64,000 nt of DNA from an uncultured Tenacibaculum sp. (GTDB taxonomy: Bacteria > Bacteroidota > Bacteroidia > Flavobacteriales > Flavobacteriaceae): positions 372,001 through 436,000 of the forward strand of contig CANMWK010000003.1 in assembly GCA_947501615.1 (NCBI GenBank). Direction: 5' to 3'. Shown one piece after another: positions 26,646-35,030 of the stretch (positions are counted from its first letter, which is position 1; each line of letters opens with the position of its first letter). The position numbers and the translations under genes were made by a program. The notes under the pieces are model-generated. The model was not told the DNA's origin. It saw only the letters and a program-made list of their open reading frames with translations, and made no database searches.

Positions 26646-27130
26646 TTAATTCAATTTTTTTATAAAAATTTCTACCTGTCTTCTATGCCTTAAGATATGA
26701 ACTATAGCATGCTCAAATAATTGTTCAATATCGTACTTTTGTCCCCATTTTACCAAAATTTTTCTTTTGGTATTATGTTCTTCAAGATTTACATTCGGGT
26801 AATCGTTAAATAATTTTTCATTAAACTCAAACATTTTTTTCAGTTCAATAGAATATTCTTCTATTGTATTTAATGTTTTGTGCTCAAGAAAATCAACTTT
26901 CTCTCCAAATGCTTTTCTGATTTTTATTACATAATTGTATCCAGCTCTTATAACGTGAGTCAAAATTGTCTGAATAGATTTGCAATCTGAATCTTCTGTT
27001 TTGTTATCTAAAAAATGGCGATTAAATCTTCATTTTTTAATTCCGATATTAAATGTTTCAGTTCAGTTAAAGCTTTTTCATATTCGTCTAATATCGCTCC
27101 AATTGCACCATTATTTCGATATTTCCCCAT
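26646..27130 (-). pseudogene. DinB-family protein gene with a frameshift
   Basis: The N-terminal part starts at ATG 27130 (MGKYRNNGAIGAILDEYEKA) and runs into a stop at a run of six A/T (27010-27015, minus strand TTTTTT). The C-terminal part (TILTHVIRAGYNYVIKIRKA ... FEHAIVHILRHRRQVEIF) continues in another frame to 26646. One extra T in the run would restore a single ~161-residue protein, the usual size of DinB-like four-helix metal proteins; the metal-ligand histidines lie in LTHV and EHAIVHILRH. Either a real frameshift, a sequencing error in a homopolymer, or slippage. Confidence 0.75.
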
Positions 27131-27145
27131 TATTTGTAGTTTGTG

Positions 27146-27248
27146 TACAACGGTATAGTGTATGTAGTGTAGCGCGCAAAAAGACACTAACTTTTCGGAT
27201 TAAACTCCAAACCTCGTATTAATTATAGTTATTGTTTTTACAACGTTA
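27146..27248. repeat. cassette-boundary-like intergenic segment
   Basis: On the minus strand the TAA stop of the 27246 gene is embedded in TAACGTTGTA, and about 90 bp later CGTTGTACAC occurs just before the DinB start. The segment between contains imperfect inverted repeats. The arrangement resembles attC-like cassette boundaries but no integrase is in the window. Confidence 0.25.
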
Positions 27249-27833
27249 TTTTATTCTATTCTGAAATTCAATTTTATAGTTTTTTGGCATTTTCCAACTA
27301 TATTTGGCAAGAATGGTTTTATAAGTAATTGGCCAAAATTCGGAATTTTTATCTGATAGAGTAGTTTTATTTTTTACTAAATATTTTGCTATTTCGTAAA
27401 CAGTATTGAAACCGTTATAAGAATTCTCACTTTTAATAAAAAAATCAATAGAAGCATTTATATCCTTATTCAAAAGAGATTCAAAACCCGAACTTTCAAA
27501 TTTTTTAGCATCAATTAAGTTCGATTCTTGTTTTGATGTTATTTTAAAACTTTTAGTTTTTAAAAGTCCTATTTTTTTTGCTAATATTTCACCTTCTTTA
27601 ACAGTGTTGGTATCCTTAGATGTCAAAGTTATTTCTAAAAGTTTATTTTCCACCTCAGTCAATTCTTGAACTTTTTCAATTCTCAATGATTCAAGTTGTT
27701 GAATTTCATTCTTTTTTTGTGTAATATCATTATTCAAATTGTAAGATTGATATATTAGAAAAAGATAACCAAATATCATTGCTAAAACACCTACTACTGT
27801 AAATTGTCTAACTTGATTATTAATTTGTTTCAT
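27246..27833 (-). CDS. single-pass membrane protein with coiled coil, function unknown
   Basis: The 195-residue protein has an N-terminal membrane anchor (FTVVGVLAMIFGYLFLIY), a coiled coil (NNDITQKKNEIQQLESLRIE) and a C-terminal helical part (SSGFESLLNKDINASIDFF, YNGFNTVYEIAKYLV) that could be a TPR-like pair. Its start overlaps the end of the 27820-28092 gene by 14 bp, so the two are translationally coupled. No family is recognised. Confidence 0.55.
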   Translation of the reverse strand: MKQINNQVRQFTVVGVLAMIFGYLFLIYQSYNLNNDITQKKNEIQQLESLRIEKVQELTEVENKLLEITLTSKDTNTVKEGEILAKKIGLLKTKSFKITSKQESNLIDAKKFESSGFESLLNKDINASIDFFIKSENSYNGFNTVYEIAKYLVKNKTTLSDKNSEFWPITYKTILAKYSWKMPKNYKIEFQNRIK

Positions 27834-28092
27834 TATCTTTATTTTTTAGATTAAAAAAAGCATTCATAATATCATCCCAAATCTTAAATACCCTTGAGAG
27901 GCAAAAGAATATTGTTCCTCCAGGAGCCATTAAGGATAAAGCTGTTTTCCATTCTCCTTTTATAAAAGAAATTACTGAAACAACTATAATAATTATAGCA
28001 CAAACAGCTATTAAAATAAGGTAAGTGTATCTTTCAATTTTGAATTTATCAACTAATCTTTCGACATCTTGTATGGTTAATTCTTTTGGCAT
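27820..28092 (-). CDS. small two-helix membrane protein, coupled to the next gene
   Basis: The 90-residue protein begins with a short amphipathic helix (TIQDVERLVDKFKIERYTY), has two hydrophobic segments (LILIAVCAIIIIVVSVISF and ALSLMAPGGTIFFCLSRVF) and a charged C terminus. It overlaps the following gene by 14 bp and is preceded by a GTTGTGTAAC motif. The pair probably works together at the membrane; function unknown. Confidence 0.55.
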   Translation of the reverse strand: MPKELTIQDVERLVDKFKIERYTYLILIAVCAIIIIVVSVISFIKGEWKTALSLMAPGGTIFFCLSRVFKIWDDIMNAFFNLKNKDNETN

Positions 28093-28175
28093 AATTTGAA
28101 ATTAGGTTAGGTTTTTTGAATGTTACACAACTAAAAAATAAACGCAATAATGTTTATTTTTAATATAAATATCAG

Positions 28176-29318
28176 TTAAAAGTTTATATAATCTACAATT
28201 TCTAGACCATAACCAATCATTCCTACACGTTTTTCTTGTTTGGTATTTGAAACTAATTTTAATTTATGAATGTGCAAATCGTGTAAAATTTGAGCACCGA
28301 TTCCAAAATCTTTATTATCTAACGTGATTCTTGGAGCTTTAATGTCGCCTTCAGCCTGATTTTCTTTTAAATCTCGTAATCTATTCAAAAGGTTTAGCGA
28401 TTGTGTTTGTTGATTGATAAATAAAATAGCGCCTCTACCTTCATCATTAATTACTTTAAACATACGATCTAACTTATGATCTGCATCATTCGTTAATGTT
28501 CCTAAAATATCATTATTCACTAAGGTAGAGTTCACACGAGTTAATATAGGTTCATTTTTACTCCATGTCCCTCTAGTTAATGCAATATGTATTTGATTAT
28601 TTGTAGTTTGTTGGTAAGCTCTTAATCTAAAATCACCAAATCTTGTTTGAATAGTAAAATCTTCTTTTTTCTCAATAAGAGAATCATACTCCATTCTGTA
28701 CGCTACTAAATCTTCAATAGAAACAATTTTCAAATCAAACTTTTTAGCTACTGCTACCAATTGTGGTAAACGAGCCATAGTCCCGTCTTCATTCATAATT
28801 TCCACAATTACTCCTGCTGGTTGTAAACCTGCTAAGCGAGCAAAATCAATAGCTGCTTCAGTATGACCTGTTCTTCGTAAAACTCCTCCTTCTTTTGCTT
28901 TTAAAGGAAATATATGTCCTGGTCTAGCTAAATCAAAAGGCTTGGTATTTTCATTTACTAAGGCTTCTATAGTTTTAGACCTATCTGCAGCAGAAATACC
29001 AGTAGTAACACCATTTCCTCTTAAATCAATAGAAACTGTAAATGCAGTTTCCATAGGATCTGTATTGTTACTCACCATCATTCCTAATTCTAACTCTTTA
29101 CATCTATTTTCAGTTAAAGGTGTACAAATTAAGCCTCTTCCATGAGTCGCCATAAAGTTAATCATCTCAGGAGTAACTTTTTCAGCAGCAGCCACAAAAT
29201 CACCCTCATTTTCTCTATCTTCATCATCTACAACTATAATTACTTTTCCAGCTTTTATATCTGCTATTGCGTCTTCAATTTTATCTAATTGAATTGTTGT
29301 TTTTGCTTCTGTTGTCAT
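28176..29318 (-). CDS. ribB: 3,4-dihydroxy-2-butanone-4-phosphate synthase with degenerate GTP cyclohydrolase II domain
   Basis: Residues ~1-205 form the DHBP synthase of riboflavin synthesis, with VVDDEDRENEGDFV, the Cys in RGLICTPLT and GGVLRRTGHTEAAIDF. The C-terminal half has the fold of GTP cyclohydrolase II, but the zinc cysteines expected near GDxxxxxRCDC are replaced (NNDILGTLTNDADH), so GTP cyclohydrolase activity is unlikely. Such proteins are known as RibBX-like variants; a separate RibA must exist elsewhere. It follows the LptF/G gene by 5 bp. Confidence 0.9.
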   Translation of the reverse strand: MTTEAKTTIQLDKIEDAIADIKAGKVIIVVDDEDRENEGDFVAAAEKVTPEMINFMATHGRGLICTPLTENRCKELELGMMVSNNTDPMETAFTVSIDLRGNGVTTGISAADRSKTIEALVNENTKPFDLARPGHIFPLKAKEGGVLRRTGHTEAAIDFARLAGLQPAGVIVEIMNEDGTMARLPQLVAVAKKFDLKIVSIEDLVAYRMEYDSLIEKKEDFTIQTRFGDFRLRAYQQTTNNQIHIALTRGTWSKNEPILTRVNSTLVNNDILGTLTNDADHKLDRMFKVINDEGRGAILFINQQTQSLNLLNRLRDLKENQAEGDIKAPRITLDNKDFGIGAQILHDLHIHKLKLVSNTKQEKRVGMIGYGLEIVDYINF

Positions 29319-29323
29319 GTGTT

Positions 29324-30769
29324 TTAATTTTCTTCTTTTCGTAAGAAGACTTGTTTAAAGATATTACCTATTCGAGCAAACAAACTGTTAAAATCGAACA
29401 AGCCTTTATCCTGTGTTGCTCTTGTTGTTAAAATTATTGCCAAAGGTAACATTAATGCTACAGCTAACCAAGAACCACCTATAGCAGATATAGAACTTTC
29501 TTCTGCCATATTTCTACCAAAAGTATTAGAAAAGAAATAGGTAACATATATGGCAATAGCTAATATCATTGGAAGTCCCATACCACCTTTCCTAATAATG
29601 GATCCTAATGGCGCTCCAATAAAAAATAATAGAAGACAAGATAAAGAAAAGGCAAAACGATTGTAAAACTCGATATCGTAAAGGTTCATTTTCTTTCTTT
29701 GATACTTAAAAGCTCCTTTATTGGCAGTAAAGTTGTTAATAGTTCTATCTATTTTTGCCATAGCATTATTAACGATCCCTAACTTAGATGTTAAATCAAA
29801 ATTATCGAGTACGTTTGGATCTACATCTTTTGCTTTTAGAGAATCGGGATAATTATACAACTTATTGGCATTTGTGTTTAAGTATAAATTTCTGGCTCTA
29901 TCTAATACATACTCGTCGTACTTAACTTTAAGTTTAGGAAGTGTATCCTTAAGCTGTTTAGAGCTTAACATGTTAAAGTTTTTAGTATGTTTCATTTTAT
30001 TCATATCATCATCTTCAAAAGAAGAAATGTCTATGTTTATTACATATTCTTTAAAATCTGCATTAGAAGACTTCATGTTATAGCGTTCTTTAAATGCATT
30101 TCTACCATTTACATGATGTTCAAAGAAATGCCCATCTTTTAATCTTAAAGTAAGATATTTACTTCCTTCTTCAGAAATAAACTCGCCATTATCAGCAGAG
30201 ATAATTTTATTATTCCCTTTACCAGAAGATAAATCATAAATTAAAACATCTTTCAATAATTTATCATCTTCTCCATATCGTTCATTAAATTTAATATGAT
30301 AATTAGGAATTTCTGTATTAAAACTTCCAGGAATAAGTGCTAGAGTAGGTTGCTTTTTTTTGATATTAATTTTTAAATTAAGTTGTTTCATAATTGCATA
30401 GGGGTATACATAATCTAGAAACAAAAAATTAATACTGCTCATGAAAACTGCAAAAATTACTAAAGGTCTCACCATACGTTGTAAGGAAACACCAGATGAT
30501 TTTGCCGCTGCAAATTCATAGTTTTCTGATAAGCTCCCCAAAGTCATTATTGAGGATAGTAAAATTCCGATAGGTAATGCCTGAGGTACGACCATTAAGG
30601 TAGTATACCAAAGGAATTTTAAAATAATCATCATACTAATTCCTTTACCCGCTAAATCATCAAAGGCTAACCATAATGCTTGCATTACCAAAACAAACAG
30701 TATAATGAAGAAGGTTGCTAAAAAGGGAATTAGAAAACTTTTTAATATGTATTTATCTAATCTTTTCAC
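29324..30769 (-). CDS. LptF/LptG-family lipopolysaccharide export permease
   Basis: The 481-residue protein has the YjgP/YjgQ layout: three N-terminal membrane helices starting LDKYILKSFLIPFLATFFII, a large periplasmic beta domain (~residues 100-360), and three C-terminal helices (FAFSLSCLLLFFIGAPLGSIIRKGG). With LptB it extracts LPS from the inner membrane and hands it to LptC/A. LptF or LptG cannot be separated by eye. It lies 105 bp after lolA, with a terminator in between, and 5 bp before ribB. Confidence 0.92.
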   Translation of the reverse strand: MKRLDKYILKSFLIPFLATFFIILFVLVMQALWLAFDDLAGKGISMMIILKFLWYTTLMVVPQALPIGILLSSIMTLGSLSENYEFAAAKSSGVSLQRMVRPLVIFAVFMSSINFLFLDYVYPYAIMKQLNLKINIKKKQPTLALIPGSFNTEIPNYHIKFNERYGEDDKLLKDVLIYDLSSGKGNNKIISADNGEFISEEGSKYLTLRLKDGHFFEHHVNGRNAFKERYNMKSSNADFKEYVINIDISSFEDDDMNKMKHTKNFNMLSSKQLKDTLPKLKVKYDEYVLDRARNLYLNTNANKLYNYPDSLKAKDVDPNVLDNFDLTSKLGIVNNAMAKIDRTINNFTANKGAFKYQRKKMNLYDIEFYNRFAFSLSCLLLFFIGAPLGSIIRKGGMGLPMILAIAIYVTYFFSNTFGRNMAEESSISAIGGSWLAVALMLPLAIILTTRATQDKGLFDFNSLFARIGNIFKQVFLRKEEN

Positions 30770-30802
30770 TATTGCAAATGTAGCAAGCTTACTTGTAATA
30801 AA

Positions 30803-30854
30803 TAAAAAAAGTTTTGTTAATTAGAATTAATAATTTCACAACTAACAAAACTTT
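30803..30854 (-). terminator. terminator after lolA
   Basis: AAAGTTTTGTTA (30808-30819) pairs with TAACAAAACTTT (30843-30854) around a 23-nt loop. On the minus strand the stem is followed by a T run, so it separates lolA from the lptF/G-ribB transcript. Confidence 0.7.
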
Positions 30855-30874
30855 AAGTTTTATGTAAGGATAAT

Positions 30875-31528
30875 TTAATCGATTAAATATCCTAGTTTTT
30901 CATATTTTGCTTTATCAAACGAGAATAAGTTTTCCGAAATTGCTTGATTACTCTTAAATTTAGTAATAGTGAAGGTAGTTTCTGCACCATTTGAACCAAT
31001 TTGAATCAACTTATAAATATGCTTTGTTTTTGCATCGATTCCTAATTTAACTTTTACAATATCAGAATTACTATCGATAGGTGTTAAATCTACATACTGA
31101 ACTTTACGTCCTTTATTGTTCTTAAGATCACCCATTTCATAGTTGTAACCTTCTTTGTAAAACGTTAATAATTTAGAAGGATAAATAAATCCATCTTCTT
31201 CTTCTAAATCACCATCGTTAATTGTAACTTCTTTTTCATCAGTATTAATAACAATCAAACGTTTTCCGTTAAAAACAAAGTTATTACCTAAATAATTTAA
31301 GTTATACTTTTCTCCAGCTAATGTGATGTTACCTCGAATTGGAGGATCATTTGTTATTCCAGCTTCCTTGTTAACTAGGGTAGAAGTAAAACCTATATTC
31401 ATATTTTTATAAGCTCCCATTTTAGTAGAAACCTCATCTAAAAGGTTTTTAGCATTTTCAGATGTATTCTGTGCCATTACATGTATTGAAAGACATAACC
31501 CTAATACTAATAGTCCTAATTTTTTCAT
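30875..31528 (-). CDS. lolA: LolA-like outer-membrane lipoprotein carrier
   Basis: The 217-residue periplasmic protein has a signal peptide (LGLLVLGLCLSIHVMAQ) and a LolA-type half-barrel (NIGFTSTLVNKEAG, GNITLAGEKYNLNYLGNNFVFNGKRLIVIN, TTFTITKFKSNQAISENLFSF). It shuttles lipoproteins from the LolCDE exporter across the periplasm. ATG 31528 gives the normal signal peptide; a TTG 21 bp upstream is less likely. It follows ftsK by 23 bp, as usual in flavobacteria. Confidence 0.88.
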   Translation of the reverse strand: MKKLGLLVLGLCLSIHVMAQNTSENAKNLLDEVSTKMGAYKNMNIGFTSTLVNKEAGITNDPPIRGNITLAGEKYNLNYLGNNFVFNGKRLIVINTDEKEVTINDGDLEEEDGFIYPSKLLTFYKEGYNYEMGDLKNNKGRKVQYVDLTPIDSNSDIVKVKLGIDAKTKHIYKLIQIGSNGAETTFTITKFKSNQAISENLFSFDKAKYEKLGYLID

Positions 31529-31551
31529 GTTGATCTTTAAATTATTCAAAA

Positions 31552-34023
31552 TTAAATATTTTTTTCGTTTTCTAATAACTGTTCTAAAGCAATAAAATCA
31601 GGAACTAAAACTTGTCTTGCTTTACTTCCTTCAAAAGGACCTACAATTCCAGCAGCTTCAAGTTGATCAATTAATCTTCCGGCTCTATTATATCCTAATT
31701 TCAATTTTCGCTGTAATAACGATGCCGAACCTTGTTGCGCTGTAACTATAACTTCTGCTGCTTCTTTAAACAGTTTATCTCTATCAGCTATATTATTATC
31801 AATAGTTGTGCCAGCTTCTTCACCAACATATTCAGGTAATAAATGTGCCTCAGGATAAGCACGTTGCGAACCAATAAAATCTGTAATTTTTTCTACTTCT
31901 GGTGTATCTACAAAGGCACATTGAATACGAGTAATATCATTTCCTCCAGAATATAGCATATCTCCTCGACCAATTAATTGATCTGCTCCTGGAGCATCTA
32001 AAATAGTTCTACTATCGATTTTAGAAGTTACTCTAAAGGCAATTCGAGAAGGGAAGTTTGCTTTAATAATACCTGTAATTACATTAACAGAAGGACGTTG
32101 AGTTGCCACGATTAAATGTATTCCAATTGCTCTGGCTAACTGTGCCAAACGTGCAATAGGAGTTTCTACTTCTTTACCAGCTGTCATAATCAAATCAGCA
32201 AACTCATCAATAACTAATACAATATACGGTAAGAACTGATGCCCATTTTCAGGATTTAGTTTACGTGCTCTAAATTTTGTATTGTATTCTTTAATGTTAC
32301 GCACCATTGCGTTTTTCAGCAAATCGTAACGATTATCCATTTCAATACACAACGAATTTAAAGTGTTTACCACTTTAGATGTATCTGTAATAATAGCTTC
32401 TTCTGCATCTGGTAGTTTTGCCAAATAATGACGTTCTATTTTATTAAATAACGTAAGTTCTACTTTTTTAGGATCTACCAGTACGAATTTTACTTCCGCA
32501 GGATGTTTTCGATATAATAAAGAGGTCAGAATTGCATTTAATCCAACAGATTTACCTTGACCAGTTGCACCAGCCATAAGTAAGTGAGGCATTTTAGCTA
32601 AATCTACCACTAAAGTTTCGTTAGAAATAGTTTTACCTAATGCAAGTGGTAATTCCATTTGACATTCTTGAAACTTCTTAGAAGTAATTACGGAATGCAT
32701 TGATACTATAGTCGCCTTTTTATTTGGAACCTCAATACCAATAGTACCTTTTCCTGGAATTGGCGCAATAATACGGATTCCTAATGCTGAAAGTGATAAT
32801 GCGATATCATCTTCTAAATTTTTAATCTTAGAAATACGTACTCCAGCTTCTGGAACAATTTCATAAAGCGTAATAGTAGGACCTACAGTAGCTTTAATTT
32901 GCGCAATTCCAATTTTATAATTCTTAAGCGTTTCAACAATTTGATTTTTGTTGGCCTCTAACTCTTCAGGGTCTATAGAAATACTTTCGTTGTATTCCTT
33001 TAATAAATTGAATGTAGGGAAACGGTATTGTCCTAGCTCTAATGTAGGATCAAACTCCCCAAAGTCTTGCACTAATTGATCTGACAAGTTCTCAGTAACA
33101 CTTTTTTCTTCCTCAACTTTTTCTATTGCAATTTCTACTTCATCATTAGAATTAGAAATGATAGTTCCTGTATCATTTTTAGCAATAGGAGTGGGAGGAG
33201 TGTTAATTTCTAAGTTTACATTATCATCATCTTTCTTTTCAATTGTAGAATGATTTCCAATGGTAGGTTGTAAGTTTTCTACAGAAAGTTCAAAATCAGA
33301 TTTATTTTCATCTATTTTGTTCTTGTCTGTTTCTGGTATTACCTCTTTAGCTACAGGAGTTGTATTGTTTTCTGTAATTTTAATATTCTGATCTTCAGAA
33401 ACATGTACTTGTTCTTTTTTCTTCATCCTTTCACTTATCATTTCGGGAGTCATTCTAAAACGAACAACCACATAAGAAAGAAGAAAAAACATGAGTACTA
33501 TAGCTAATCCAGTTTTCCCAATAAATGTTTGTAAATATTCATTTAATTCATAACCAACTGTTCCAGATAATAAAGCAAATTTCTTTTCAACAAAACCTAA
33601 AGCAACAGCTATCCAAAGCATATTAAATAATCCCCAATTCCAACGAGTTATCATGCTTTTTAATCGGGTTTGCAGTAAAAAACTTATTCCCGTTAAAAAA
33701 ATTAAAAAAGGAAGAATAAAAGCGGCTAAGCCAAAACCATTGTAAACGAATACATGACTTAAACTAGAACCTATTTTGCCTAGCAAATTTTTAGCTTTTA
33801 ATTGCTTATTATCAAATTCGGATAAAATACTTTGATCATATTCCCAAGAAAAGAAAAAAGAAATAAATGCTACACATAAGAAAATAGAAAATAACACTAG
33901 GAAAACCCCTAAAATAGTTTGAGTTTGTCTATTTTTAAAGAATTCATTCGCCTGTTTAAACAGAGAAGGTTTAGTAGGCTTCTCTATTTTCTTTGTTTTT
34001 TTTGAAACTGTTTTTTTTGCCAT
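31552..34023 (-). CDS. ftsK: DNA translocase FtsK/SpoIIIE
   Basis: The 823-residue ATPase moves chromosome dimers at the division septum. It has four N-terminal membrane helices (residues ~35-190), a low-complexity acidic linker (~200-330), the motor domain with Walker A MAGATGQGKSVGLN, Walker B VLVIDEFADLIM and FtsK motif RPSVNVITGIIKANFPSRIAF, and a C-terminal winged-helix gamma domain (LLQRKLKLGYNRAGRLIDQL) that reads KOPS-like sites. The linker is shorter than in Escherichia coli, normal for Bacteroidota. Confidence 0.96.
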   Translation of the reverse strand: MAKKTVSKKTKKIEKPTKPSLFKQANEFFKNRQTQTILGVFLVLFSIFLCVAFISFFFSWEYDQSILSEFDNKQLKAKNLLGKIGSSLSHVFVYNGFGLAAFILPFLIFLTGISFLLQTRLKSMITRWNWGLFNMLWIAVALGFVEKKFALLSGTVGYELNEYLQTFIGKTGLAIVLMFFLLSYVVVRFRMTPEMISERMKKKEQVHVSEDQNIKITENNTTPVAKEVIPETDKNKIDENKSDFELSVENLQPTIGNHSTIEKKDDDNVNLEINTPPTPIAKNDTGTIISNSNDEVEIAIEKVEEEKSVTENLSDQLVQDFGEFDPTLELGQYRFPTFNLLKEYNESISIDPEELEANKNQIVETLKNYKIGIAQIKATVGPTITLYEIVPEAGVRISKIKNLEDDIALSLSALGIRIIAPIPGKGTIGIEVPNKKATIVSMHSVITSKKFQECQMELPLALGKTISNETLVVDLAKMPHLLMAGATGQGKSVGLNAILTSLLYRKHPAEVKFVLVDPKKVELTLFNKIERHYLAKLPDAEEAIITDTSKVVNTLNSLCIEMDNRYDLLKNAMVRNIKEYNTKFRARKLNPENGHQFLPYIVLVIDEFADLIMTAGKEVETPIARLAQLARAIGIHLIVATQRPSVNVITGIIKANFPSRIAFRVTSKIDSRTILDAPGADQLIGRGDMLYSGGNDITRIQCAFVDTPEVEKITDFIGSQRAYPEAHLLPEYVGEEAGTTIDNNIADRDKLFKEAAEVIVTAQQGSASLLQRKLKLGYNRAGRLIDQLEAAGIVGPFEGSKARQVLVPDFIALEQLLENEKNI

Positions 34024-34060
34024 TAACTAGTAAAAATTTCGACCTGTAAATATAGAAATA

Positions 34061-34444
34061 TTACAAGAATAAGCTTGTAATTTTTGGAATGTATATAATA
34101 CAACCCACAATTATAGAAATTATTGCCGCAAATCCTGCAGCTCCAGCAGCAATATCTTTAATAACCCCAATTTTGCTATTAAACTCAGGATGAATAAAAT
34201 CGGCTACTTTTTCTACTGCTGTATTTAATGCCTCGGCTACTAAAACTAATCCAGACACTATGAGTTGAATCATCCATTCGGTAGCAGAAATATTAAAAAT
34301 AAAACCTAAAACAACAGCAAAAAGCCCAATACTAAATTGGGCTTTGATACTATCTTCGGTTGTTGTTAGTATTCGCATGCCTTTAAAAGCGTAGCTAACG
34401 CCTTTTAGACGCCGTTTAACAAAACCATCTTTAGATTGTTTCAT
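34061..34444 (-). CDS. dgkA: diacylglycerol kinase (DgkA) family protein
   Basis: The 127-residue protein has three membrane helices and the family motif VLVAEALNTAVEKVADF followed by IKDIAAGAAGF. It phosphorylates diacylglycerol or undecaprenol at the membrane; which one is not clear from sequence. An N-terminal basic segment (DGFVKRRLKGVSYAFKGMR) precedes the helices. It overlaps tpx by one base, so the two are coupled. Confidence 0.9.
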   Translation of the reverse strand: MKQSKDGFVKRRLKGVSYAFKGMRILTTTEDSIKAQFSIGLFAVVLGFIFNISATEWMIQLIVSGLVLVAEALNTAVEKVADFIHPEFNSKIGVIKDIAAGAAGFAAIISIIVGCIIYIPKITSLFL

Positions 34445-34941
34445 TATAGTGCTTTTAATGCTGCTTCGTAGTTAGGTTCGTCTACAATTTCAGAAACTTG
34501 CTCTGTGTACGATACTTCACCGTTTTCATTAATTACAACAATACAACGAGAATGCAATCCTGTTAAAGGACCATTTGTAAATTCTAAACCATAGTTTTTA
34601 CCAAAATCTCCTGTAGCAAAATCAGAAAGCATTTCAACATTATCAATACCTTCTGCACCACAAAAACGACTGTGCGCAAATGGTAAATCTCTAGAAATAC
34701 ATAAAACTTTAGTGTTGTCAAGTTGTGAAGCTTCTTTGTTAAAATTTCTTACAGATGTAGCACACGTTCCAGTATCTACACTTGGAAAAATGTTTAATAC
34801 CAATTTTTTACCTGCATAATCGTTTAAAGATTTAACAGACAAATCTGTGCTTACTAATTTAAAGTCAGGAGCTTTTGAGTTTAATTCTGGTAGGTTGCCA
34901 TTAGTTTGAATTTGATTTCCCTGGAGCGTTACTGTAGCCAT
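34444..34941 (-). CDS. tpx: thiol peroxidase
   Basis: The 165-residue peroxiredoxin reduces hydroperoxides using thioredoxin. It has the N-terminal VTLQGNQIQTNGNLPELNSK, the peroxidatic Cys in SVDTGTCATSVRNF and the resolving Cys in FAHSRFCGAEG. Length is normal. It is the first gene of the tpx-dgkA-ftsK-lolA run, with a -7 box at 34965-34972. Confidence 0.95.
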   Translation of the reverse strand: MATVTLQGNQIQTNGNLPELNSKAPDFKLVSTDLSVKSLNDYAGKKLVLNIFPSVDTGTCATSVRNFNKEASQLDNTKVLCISRDLPFAHSRFCGAEGIDNVEMLSDFATGDFGKNYGLEFTNGPLTGLHSRCIVVINENGEVSYTEQVSEIVDEPNYEAALKAL

Positions 34942-34964
34942 TTGTTTTTTGTTTTTATTCTTAT

Positions 34965-34972
34965 CAAAAATA
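34965..34972 (-). promoter_or_regulatory. -7 box (TATTTTTG) of tpx
   Basis: On the minus strand TATTTTTG matches TAnnTTTG and ends 23 bp before the tpx ATG. Confidence 0.55.
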
Positions 34973-35030
34973 ACTAAAATCTATCAATTTGAAGTATCTT
35001 CGCCTACTTATTCAATGAAAGATTTTTTTG

